Source: JBDHTS01 sp044220535 (GTDB taxonomy: Bacteria; Pseudomonadota; Alphaproteobacteria; Micavibrionales; Micavibrionaceae). Taken from it: DNA of 30,673 nt. The stretch's first letter is position 1; each line of letters starts with the position of its first letter. Position numbers and translations under genes: made by a program. The DNA is taken from positions 1-30,673 of the forward strand of contig JBGAQU010000025.1 of NCBI GenBank assembly GCA_044220535.1, in the 5' to 3' direction. This document shows, piece after piece, positions 24,962 through 30,673 of the stretch. The notes below the pieces were generated by a model that searched no databases, was not told the DNA's origin, and saw only the letters and a program-made list of their open reading frames with translations.

Positions 24962-25316
24962 GCGAAAACTTGAAACTCCCCCGCCCGGCCGCTTGGCCAG
25001 GGATCGCCAATGCGCCGAAGGCGGCGGGTTTCCGGAAGAATATCTCCTGTTGAGGGCGTTCGGACGGCACTGCAAACGTTGCCCCTATATAGGCAATGGC
25101 GCCGGCAGCCATGCCTGTAAGCAGCTTTTTCTGGTCTGGCTCACAATTCGTCATAAATGCAGCAAGAGCCGTTATCGCCGTTAAGCCTGCCGCCGCCATG
25201 CCTATGGCGGCGGCTGTCTGCGGCGCATGCCCGGTGACCATTTTGTCGAGCATCGGCATTGCCGTCACGCCCACCCCCGTACCGACGATCCATGAAAATA
25301 TATCTTTCAGGCCCAT
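24954..25316 (-). CDS. Small hydrophobic protein of unknown function
   Basis: 120 residues with Ala/Gly-rich hydrophobic stretches (SWIVGTGVGVTAMP, TAAAIGMAAAGLTAITALAA, LLTGMAAGAIAYIGATFAV), suggesting three membrane segments, and a polar tail ending GSFKFSLA. GGAG lies 7 nt before the ATG at 25316. No family recognised. GC-rich codon use places it in the chromosome, outside the element. Confidence 0.7.
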   Translation of the reverse strand: MGLKDIFSWIVGTGVGVTAMPMLDKMVTGHAPQTAAAIGMAAAGLTAITALAAFMTNCEPDQKKLLTGMAAGAIAYIGATFAVPSERPQQEIFFRKPAAFGALAIPGQAAGRGSFKFSLA

Positions 25317-25373
25317 ATTTTTTCTCCATGATCTGAAGCGGACCCTAAATATTTATTTTCGTAATGTCAATTT

Positions 25374-26156
25374 CTATTGCATAAACCAGCCATGGCTGAC
25401 GACGATGCTCTGGCCGGTCAAGGCGTTGGATTCGAAACCGGCGAAGAACAGGGCGCATTCGGCGACGTCCTGCACAGTCGTAAATTCACCATCGACCGTG
25501 TCTTTCAGCATCACTTTTTTGATGATGTCGGCTTCGGACATACCGAGTTCCCTTGCCTGTTCAGGGATCTGTTTTTCAACCAGAGGCGTGCGGACGAAGC
25601 CGGGGCAGATGACGTTGGCGCGGATATTATGTTCGGCCCCTTCCTTTGCCACCACTTTTGCCAGGCCGATCAGCGCGTGTTTGGCGGCGACGTAGGGCGC
25701 CTTCAATTTCGACGCTTCCTTGGAATGGACGGAGCCCATGTAGATAATACTGCCGCCGGTTTTCTGTTTCACCATCTGGCGCATGGCGGCGCGGGTGGTG
25801 AGGAATGCGCCGTCGACATGGATGGCCATCAGTTTTTTCCAATCATCGTATTTAAAGTCGACGATGGGCGCGACGATCTGGATTCCGGCGTTGGAAACCA
25901 TGATGTCGATGCTGCCGAATGTATCGGCGGCCTTCTTCATGCCGTCATCGACCTTTTGTTCGTTCGTCACGTCCATGTCGAGGCCGATGACGTTCTTCCC
26001 TGTCGGATCCATAGCTTTTGCGGCGGCATCGGCGCGGTCCTGGCCCAGATCGGCGATGACGATTTTCGCGCCTTCGCGTAAATAGATTTTGGCGATTTCA
26101 TTACCGATGCCGGAGGCGGCGCCTGTGACGATGGCGACTTTGTTTTGGAGTTTCAT
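25374..26156 (-). CDS. 3-hydroxybutyrate dehydrogenase
   Basis: 260-residue short-chain dehydrogenase that interconverts 3-hydroxybutyrate and acetoacetate with NAD+, the exit step of polyhydroxybutyrate use. Nucleotide-binding motif TGAASGIG (11-18), NAG at 89-91, and catalytic S142, Y155, K159. The segment MGSVHSKEASKLKAPYVAAK is highly characteristic of this enzyme as opposed to other SDRs. AAGGAA lies 8 nt upstream of the ATG. It follows the patatin-like gene on the same strand, a pairing consistent with polyester or lipid turnover, but a 233-bp repeat-containing gap separates them. Confidence 0.92.
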   Translation of the reverse strand: MKLQNKVAIVTGAASGIGNEIAKIYLREGAKIVIADLGQDRADAAAKAMDPTGKNVIGLDMDVTNEQKVDDGMKKAADTFGSIDIMVSNAGIQIVAPIVDFKYDDWKKLMAIHVDGAFLTTRAAMRQMVKQKTGGSIIYMGSVHSKEASKLKAPYVAAKHALIGLAKVVAKEGAEHNIRANVICPGFVRTPLVEKQIPEQARELGMSEADIIKKVMLKDTVDGEFTTVQDVAECALFFAGFESNALTGQSIVVSHGWFMQ

Positions 26157-26190
26157 GGGTCGGGTTCCTTTTTTAAAGATTCAAATTTTT

Positions 26191-26378
26191 AACCACGAAT
26201 GGACACGAATAAGCACGAATAAAAAGGAGGAATTTTTTAACACAGAGGACACAGAGGAAGCACGGAGAAGAAAGAGAAAAAATAATAAATCTTCTCTGTG
26301 CCCTCCTCTATATTCTCAGTGTCCTCTGTGGTTCAAACCTTTTTTCTTATTCGTGCTTATTCGTGTCCATTCGTGGTT
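26191..26378. repeat. 188-bp long inverted repeat between patatin and bdh genes
   Basis: Outer arms 26191-26220 and 26349-26378 are perfect 30-bp inverted copies, beginning AACCACGAATGGACACGAAT. Inner segments also pair: ACAGAGGACACAG (from 26242) with CTCAGTGTCCTCTGTG, and GCACGGAGAAGA with TCTTCTCTGTGC. The whole unit can form one long hairpin with a short A-rich loop. Similar CACAGAGG/ACGAAT palindromes occur between genes in diverse bacteria in my recollection. No transposase is encoded and no clear target duplication is seen. Confidence 0.85.
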
Positions 26379-26389
26379 GGTTTTTTAAT

Positions 26390-27556
26390 TCAACTTCTGC
26401 CATCGTGCGCGACGTCGAAGGTGTAGACGCTGTCGCCGACGGGGCGTTCCAGGATTTCCTTGTGCCGCAATGTGCGTACCGTGTCGTAATAGCCGGTTTT
26501 CCAGTGTTCTTCCATGCTCTGGCGGGAGAATTCGTAGTCTTTCGAAACGCCTTCGTAATTGCGCGCCTGATAGATCAGGTGGACGATGTTATAGACCTTG
26601 CGCACGGCGGCGGCCTTCAGGATATCGATATCCAGCGTGCGTTCGTATTTATCCGGCACCTTGTCCAGCAAATCGGCGATGGCGTAGCGCAGGCGCTGTT
26701 CGTCCTTGAACCGGTTGGTGCTTTCGCGGGTGCGGCTGGAATACTGTATTTCCTTTTGCCGCGTCGTCACGCCCAGCATATCGCGCGGGAACTGGCCGCG
26801 GGCGCTCCATAAATCCACCTGAAACGCCAGCGTGTCCTTCTGCGGGTATTCATGCAGCACCCAGTCGAGCGGCGTATTGGAGACGATGCCGCCGTCCCAG
26901 TATTGCTCGCCTTCGATTTCCACGGCCGGGAAACCGGGCGGCAGCGCGCCGGAGGCCATGATGTGTTCGGGGCCGACGCGTTGCGTGCGGTTGTCGAAAC
27001 AGACATAGTTGCCGGTGCGGACATTGACGGCGCCGACATTCAGACGCGTCGCGCCCGCGTTCAGCAGGTCGAAATCGATCAGGCTTTCCAGCGTGGATTT
27101 CAGGTCCGACGTGTCGTACCAGCTGGTGGCGTTTTCACTGCCCGGCGGGTTCAACCAGGGCATGGCCATGCGCGGCTTGAAAAACCCCGGCACGCCATTG
27201 GTCAGCGCCATGCCGGCGTAAAGCTGGTTGACGTAGTCGCGCGCCTGGTCCCCGTAGGAGGCTGGGGCGAGGGGATTGGAGAAGCCGGAACTGACCGTTT
27301 CCCAGAAACTGCGCAGGCGATCGACCCGCTTTTCCTTCGGGTTGCCCGCGATCAGGGCCGCGTTGATGGCGCCGATGGAAATGCCCGCGACCCAGTCCGG
27401 GTGCAGCCCCGCCTCATCCAGCGCCTGATAGACCCCGCCCTGATAGGAGCCGAGCGCGCCGCCGCCCTGGAGCAGCAGGACCACCGTTTCAAACGGCGGG
27501 GCCTTGCCAGCCGGTTTCGGCGCTTTCTTTCTGGATTTCACGGGCGCGGCGACCAT
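26390..27556 (-). CDS. Patatin-like phospholipase family protein
   Basis: 388 residues. Oxyanion loop GGGALG (31-36), nucleophile elbow GISIG with S60, and catalytic-dyad Asp in DGG (D221) are all present, so an active Ser-Asp lipid acyl hydrolase is expected. The C-terminal third (SRTRESTNRFKDEQRLRYAI and after) matches the extra domain of the long bacterial patatin subgroup. The N-terminal 20 residues are basic and Pro/Ala-rich, not a signal peptide. No good ribosome site precedes ATG 27556. Substrate unknown; the 3-hydroxybutyrate dehydrogenase downstream suggests a link with storage-polyester or lipid metabolism. Confidence 0.9.
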   Translation of the reverse strand: MVAAPVKSRKKAPKPAGKAPPFETVVLLLQGGGALGSYQGGVYQALDEAGLHPDWVAGISIGAINAALIAGNPKEKRVDRLRSFWETVSSGFSNPLAPASYGDQARDYVNQLYAGMALTNGVPGFFKPRMAMPWLNPPGSENATSWYDTSDLKSTLESLIDFDLLNAGATRLNVGAVNVRTGNYVCFDNRTQRVGPEHIMASGALPPGFPAVEIEGEQYWDGGIVSNTPLDWVLHEYPQKDTLAFQVDLWSARGQFPRDMLGVTTRQKEIQYSSRTRESTNRFKDEQRLRYAIADLLDKVPDKYERTLDIDILKAAAVRKVYNIVHLIYQARNYEGVSKDYEFSRQSMEEHWKTGYYDTVRTLRHKEILERPVGDSVYTFDVAHDGRS

Positions 27557-27724
27557 GGGACGGGCTTTTTCACTGAAATGGCATCGCCAATAGAGTTGGC
27601 TTTTACAGTTCCAAAATCAAGCGGTGATGTGGCAAAAGAAAGGCAATGACAACAAGGGCTTGACTTCATCCGCGGTTATGCGATTTTTTAGACTTTGACG
27701 AGTCCAACAAAAGGGTGCTATTCA

Positions 27725-27856
27725 ATGAAACGGTTATTAACCATATTGTCAGTGCTGGTTCTGGGCTGCGCGGTCCTTTCGGGTTGCAGCAACACCTTCA
27801 ACGGCATCGGACAGGACCTGGAACATAACGGCCAGTCCATGCAGAAGCAATTCTGA
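27725..27856 (+). CDS. Entericidin-like small lipoprotein
   Basis: 43 residues: a hydrophobic signal with lipobox VLSGC, then SNTFNGIGQDLEHNGQSMQK. The pattern C-x-NT-x-G-x-G-x-D-x-E-x-x-G after the lipid-modified Cys defines the entericidin A/B family. AAAGGG lies 9 nt upstream of the ATG. Expected in the envelope as a lipoprotein; in E. coli the pair modulates lysis, but the role here is unknown. Confidence 0.88.
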   Translation: MKRLLTILSVLVLGCAVLSGCSNTFNGIGQDLEHNGQSMQKQF

Positions 27857-27899
27857 ACCTTTTGATGCGTGTGGCCGTAAGTATATAAAGAAAGGCTGG

Positions 27900-28379
27900 A
27901 TGAACATGCCCACTCTCTTACGGCCCCTCGCGGGTTTTATCGCGCTGATGCTTTGTACCGCGCCTGCTTTTGCGGCACAGGACGGGTTTGGCAACGACCA
28001 GGTTTCCTCCCCCTTTTCCAATGCTTCGCAGGCCGCCTTTGGCGACGATGCCGATGCGGTCGCGGCCATCGCCCCCGCGGCAGGGGATGCGGATATCAAG
28101 GTTGAGAACGCCACGGACAAGGCGCCCGCGCCGGAACCGGTGACGGATGCCAAGGGCCGCGCCCAGGATGAAGACGTGAAGGCCGGGCAGGAGCTGGAGA
28201 AAAAATACGGCGAGGGCGCGGACCGTGAGGTGATCGACCGCGGCAAGGGCCAGACCGAAACGCAGGACACCTATGGCGGCGGCACGGTCAATGTGTTCCA
28301 GAATGAAACCGACCATGGCCGCGTGATGGACAAGGACACGGCGGCGGGCGTGCAGGTCAAGGTTCTGAAATTCAAATAA
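27900..28379 (+). CDS. Secreted protein of unknown function
   Basis: 159 residues with a Sec signal peptide (MNMPTLLRPLAGFIALMLCT, cleavage expected after APAFA). The mature protein is acidic, Asp/Ala-rich and likely disordered in the middle, with a charged stretch AGQELEKKYGEGADREVIDR and a conserved-looking end TYGGGTVNVFQNET. AAGG is 6 nt ahead of the ATG; ATG 27906 is a possible alternative. It lies 43 nt after the entericidin-like gene in the same direction. No family recognised. Confidence 0.75.
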   Translation: MNMPTLLRPLAGFIALMLCTAPAFAAQDGFGNDQVSSPFSNASQAAFGDDADAVAAIAPAAGDADIKVENATDKAPAPEPVTDAKGRAQDEDVKAGQELEKKYGEGADREVIDRGKGQTETQDTYGGGTVNVFQNETDHGRVMDKDTAAGVQVKVLKFK

Positions 28380-28393
28380 ATATCCCGTTGCGC

Positions 28394-28422
28394 TTGAGCA
28401 GAATGGCGGATCGGCCTATGCT
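28394..28422 (+). promoter_or_regulatory. Possible promoter of the O-antigen-ligase-like gene
   Basis: TTGAGC (28394-28399), 17-bp spacer, TATGCT (28417-28422), 30 nt before the ATG at 28453. Confidence 0.35.
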
Positions 28423-28452
28423 GGCGCGTTTTTCAGGGACGGGTATTTTTTC

Positions 28453-29658
28453 ATGACGATATTCAACGAACGCGCCGCGGCCAAGGGTTATGCCGCGTCT
28501 CTGGCATTGTTGCCCCTGCTTGCCGTGATCGCGCCGCGGGCGATGGCTGGGCTGCCCGCGATGATCGGCCTTGGCGGGTTTATCGGCTTGTCCGTTTTGC
28601 AACGCCGCCTGCCGCGGTTTGAATTCAAATCCTGCATTGTTGTCTGCGCTATATTGGCTTTAAGCCTGTGCAGCGCGTTATGGGCGGTGGATGCGGGGGA
28701 GGTGCTGGGCCGCACGGTGAAAACCCTGCCTGTTCTGATTGGACTGGTGCTGATGGTTTGCGCCGCGCAGGGGATGGATAAAGACGGGTTGCGCGCGGGG
28801 ATGAAGTTTTTGCCCTTCGTATTTATTGTAACATCCCTGCTGATGGCGGCAGACTATATTTTTGATTTCCCGATTTACCGGATGCTGAACGCCATACCGG
28901 AGACGCAGAAAATGAATGCGTCGTTTCTCAATCGCGGGCTGATCGTGCTGGCGCTGGTTTTATTTGCGGCGATAGGCGTGGCATCGGAATTTGGCAAACA
29001 TAAATGGATGTGGATGGCGGCATGCCTGCTGTCCTTTATGGCGGCCGCGTTTCAGGGCAGCAGCCAGTCGGCGCAGCTGGGGATGGTGGCCGGGCTGTTC
29101 TGCATGGCTGTATTTCCGATGCAGAATAAATGGGTCTGGCGCGCGGTTCCTGTGTTGATCGCGCTGTTGCTGTTCAGCCTGCCGTGGATCGCGCATGCGG
29201 CGTTTATTTACGCGGATGATGTGGATGCGTCGTCCTGGCTGGGCAAGGGCGGGGCCTATGGCGCGCAGCGACTGGAGATCTGGCATTTCATCGCGCAAGC
29301 GATTTTCGCGCATCCGTGGTTTGGATATGGCACAGAGGCCGCGCGGGTGATGACGTTCGACAGCCAGGAACGGTTTTTCGACAGCAACACGGTTTTGCAC
29401 CCGCATAATTTCGGCATGCAGGTGTGGCTGGAATTCGGGGCGTTCGGGATTGCGCTGACCTGCATCATGTTTGCGTGGATCGTGCGAATGATCGAACGCG
29501 TCGCGATGCCGCAGCGGCGTTTTGTGTTTGCGGGATTTGCGGCAAGCTTTGCCGTGGCCTGCACCGCCTATGGTATGTGGCAGGGTTGGTGGCTGGGGCT
29601 TTTGACGCTGGTGGTTGCGTATATGGTGATGATGCAACGGATTCAGGAAGATCGGTAG
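28453..29658 (+). CDS. O-antigen ligase/polymerase-like membrane protein
   Basis: 401 residues with about ten to twelve hydrophobic segments. A long periplasmic-type loop carries RLEIWHFIAQAIFAHPWFGY and then VLHPHNFGMQVWLEFGAFG. The R-x-x-x-W, HPWFGYG and HPHN features are those of the Wzy/WaaL superfamily, which joins or polymerises surface glycans on undecaprenyl carriers. No glycan cluster surrounds it in the window, so ligase versus polymerase cannot be decided. Start at ATG 28453; ribosome site weak (AGGGACGGG somewhat far upstream). Confidence 0.85.
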   Translation: MTIFNERAAAKGYAASLALLPLLAVIAPRAMAGLPAMIGLGGFIGLSVLQRRLPRFEFKSCIVVCAILALSLCSALWAVDAGEVLGRTVKTLPVLIGLVLMVCAAQGMDKDGLRAGMKFLPFVFIVTSLLMAADYIFDFPIYRMLNAIPETQKMNASFLNRGLIVLALVLFAAIGVASEFGKHKWMWMAACLLSFMAAAFQGSSQSAQLGMVAGLFCMAVFPMQNKWVWRAVPVLIALLLFSLPWIAHAAFIYADDVDASSWLGKGGAYGAQRLEIWHFIAQAIFAHPWFGYGTEAARVMTFDSQERFFDSNTVLHPHNFGMQVWLEFGAFGIALTCIMFAWIVRMIERVAMPQRRFVFAGFAASFAVACTAYGMWQGWWLGLLTLVVAYMVMMQRIQEDR

Positions 29659-29660
29659 TA

Positions 29661-29690
29661 CGGTAATCGGAATTTTCATTCCGATTACCG
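29661..29690. terminator. Hairpin between convergent genes
   Basis: Perfect 13-bp stem CGGTAATCGGAAT / ATTCCGATTACCG with loop TTTC, starting 3 nt after the TAG at 29658 and ending 9 nt before the MerT-like stop. There is no strong U-tract, but the position fits a bidirectional terminator. Confidence 0.65.
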
Positions 29691-29698
29691 TTGAAGAT

Positions 29699-30085
29699 TT
29701 ACTTCTCCAAAATTACCGGGGCGATAAAAGCGAAAAACGCACCTGTCGCAAATATCAACACCGAGACCCAGTAAATTACCCAGCTGATAACCCTGAGCCT
29801 TGCGCATGCTTTTGCCTGTGCCGGGTCGGCAGGGCATGGCAGAGACCGTGCGCGCCATAACAACCAGCCTGCCGTAAGCAATAAAAGAGCAGCCAGCCCG
29901 AACACTTCAATTTTGTGCCTGGACAGCCAGATCAGCTGAGGCATGTCGCTAACCAATCCCGCCAGCACTGCGCCCATTCCCAAAGAGACCATAAGGGCAG
30001 GAAGGGCACAGCACACAAGCGTAGCCGCCGAAGTGAACAGACTGATTGCCGGCACCAGAAGCTGGCTTTTTAAGTTGTCAGTCAT
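29699..30085 (-). CDS. MerT-like membrane transport protein
   Basis: 128 residues from ATG 30085. The first hydrophobic segment carries a vicinal cysteine pair (LVCCALPALMVSLGMG, Cys 25-26), as in MerT mercuric transporters, followed by three further membrane segments and a loop with two more cysteines (RSLPCPADPAQAKACARL). GGAGGGG lies about 5 nt before the ATG, inside the preceding gene, which overlaps by 8 nt. It probably moves a soft metal ion inward in partnership with the upstream MerP-like protein. No merR or merA is visible, so mercury specificity is not established. Confidence 0.75.
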   Translation of the reverse strand: MTDNLKSQLLVPAISLFTSAATLVCCALPALMVSLGMGAVLAGLVSDMPQLIWLSRHKIEVFGLAALLLLTAGWLLWRARSLPCPADPAQAKACARLRVISWVIYWVSVLIFATGAFFAFIAPVILEK

Positions 30086-30389
30086 GCTTCCCCTCCGGCT
30101 GATGATGGATGCTTTTAACCTCAAAACCGGCTTCCGTGATTTTAGATTTTATAAGCGTATCGTCAAAAACCTGACCGTCTTTCATGGTTAAAGTGACCAA
30201 AGCATTATCAAGGTCGACATTGGTGGACTCAACCTTCCCTGTATCTATAAAAACCTTGTCTATGGTTTTGGCGCAGAAATCGCAAACAAGGCCAAGCACT
30301 TTTACATGCACGGTTTCGCCTGCAGCAAATGCGGGCGTTACGGCCAGAATTACAGCAGCCACTACGGTCAAGAACGAAAGTTTTTTCAT
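30078..30389 (-). CDS. MerP-like periplasmic heavy-metal-binding protein
   Basis: 103 residues. Signal peptide MKKLSFLTVVAAVILAVTPA-FA, then one HMA ferredoxin-like domain with the metal site GLVCDFC (Cys 36 and 39) and the typical second half LDNALVTLTMKDGQ. The C-terminal IHHQPEGKHD is His-containing. TAAGGAG just upstream both ends the preceding gene and gives a strong ribosome site. It would capture a metal ion in the periplasm and pass it to the MerT-like protein. Confidence 0.85.
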   Translation of the reverse strand: MKKLSFLTVVAAVILAVTPAFAAGETVHVKVLGLVCDFCAKTIDKVFIDTGKVESTNVDLDNALVTLTMKDGQVFDDTLIKSKITEAGFEVKSIHHQPEGKHD

Positions 30390-30400
30390 TGTGATTCTCC

Positions 30401-30673
30401 TTAAAAAGTCTGCATGAGGTGGAAGTATGCGCCGCCATCAAGATTGACCCCGAATTCACCCAGGGTCGTTCCTTTGAAAAGACGGACAAGGGGCGTGACC
30501 GAAAATTGATTGTCCCTGTGGGGGTCATAATCGGCCTGCAACATCAGCCATGTGTGAAAATCACCGCTATCACCTTCATAGGGGGCAATCCCGACACGCG
30601 CCGTGTGGGAGGATTTTTTGTAGATATCCCCTGCGGTAAGAAACTCATTACCGTAGGAGACGAAATAGCGGCG
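30401..30673 (-). CDS. C-terminal part of an outer-membrane beta-barrel protein (partial)
   Basis: 90 residues are visible, from RRYFVSYGNEFLTAGDIYKK to GGAYFHLMQTF-TAA. Alternating polar and aromatic residues and a final Phe are typical of outer-membrane barrels. The stop lies 11 nt before the MerP-like ATG, so it is probably the upstream gene of one operon with the MerP/MerT-like pair. The start lies outside the window, so the family cannot be named. Confidence 0.7.
   Translation of the reverse strand, partial: RRYFVSYGNEFLTAGDIYKKSSHTARVGIAPYEGDSGDFHTWLMLQADYDPHRDNQFSVTPLVRLFKGTTLGEFGVNLDGGAYFHLMQTF

Overview
The window looks like a stretch of a Gram-negative, probably alphaproteobacterial, chromosome carrying an AT-rich integrated element. 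Support for this comes from a complete Kdp potassium system, 3-hydroxybutyrate dehydrogenase beside a patatin-like protein, an entericidin-type lipoprotein, a CCA-encoded tRNA-Ala and GC-rich codon use outside the element. No species can be named from sequence alone.

Left chromosomal part (1-13.2 kb). The 3' end of an unknown gene and its terminator are followed by a sigma-54-type response regulator. It runs tail-to-tail into a PAS-PAS-PAS hybrid histidine kinase on the minus strand that is interrupted by a compensated frameshift pair. Next comes a tightly packed minus-strand kdp operon: a 29-residue membrane peptide, kdpF, kdpA, an inserted TorF-like porin gene, kdpB, kdpC, kdpD and kdpE. 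Most junctions overlap or lie within 4 nt. Direct GTAAA repeats 11 bp apart upstream are a plausible KdpE site.

Integrated element (about 13.2/14.1-24.83 kb, AT-rich). It abuts the 3' end of tRNA-Ala(GGC). It holds a P4-type tyrosine integrase with many frameshifts, excisionase-like HTH genes, a VapE-type primase/helicase broken by a 23-bp tandem duplication, GGGTAA iterons that may be a replication origin, and TTGCCCCTA repeats at both ends that look like integrase arm sites. There are no virion genes, so a phage-satellite-like or IME-like island is the best description. Its cargo is a three-gene operon: a radical SAM enzyme, a 131-residue protein, and a 1407-residue STAND NTPase with an N-terminal nuclease-like domain. 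This is the strongest candidate for an undescribed anti-phage system. Between cargo and integrase lie a 60-residue membrane protein and a self-contained small transcription unit (promoter, 43-codon ORF, strong terminator).

Right chromosomal part (24.83-30.67 kb). tRNA-Ala(GGC), a small membrane protein, 3-hydroxybutyrate dehydrogenase, a 188-bp long inverted repeat, a patatin-like protein, an entericidin-like lipoprotein, a secreted protein of unknown role, an O-antigen-ligase-like membrane protein, and a MerT/MerP-like pair downstream of an outer-membrane protein cut by the window end.

Small indels recur in three genes (kinase, radical SAM, integrase), mostly as a -1 shift soon followed by a +1 shift. 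Whether these are real or consensus errors has to be settled on reads before the kinase and radical SAM genes are called dead.
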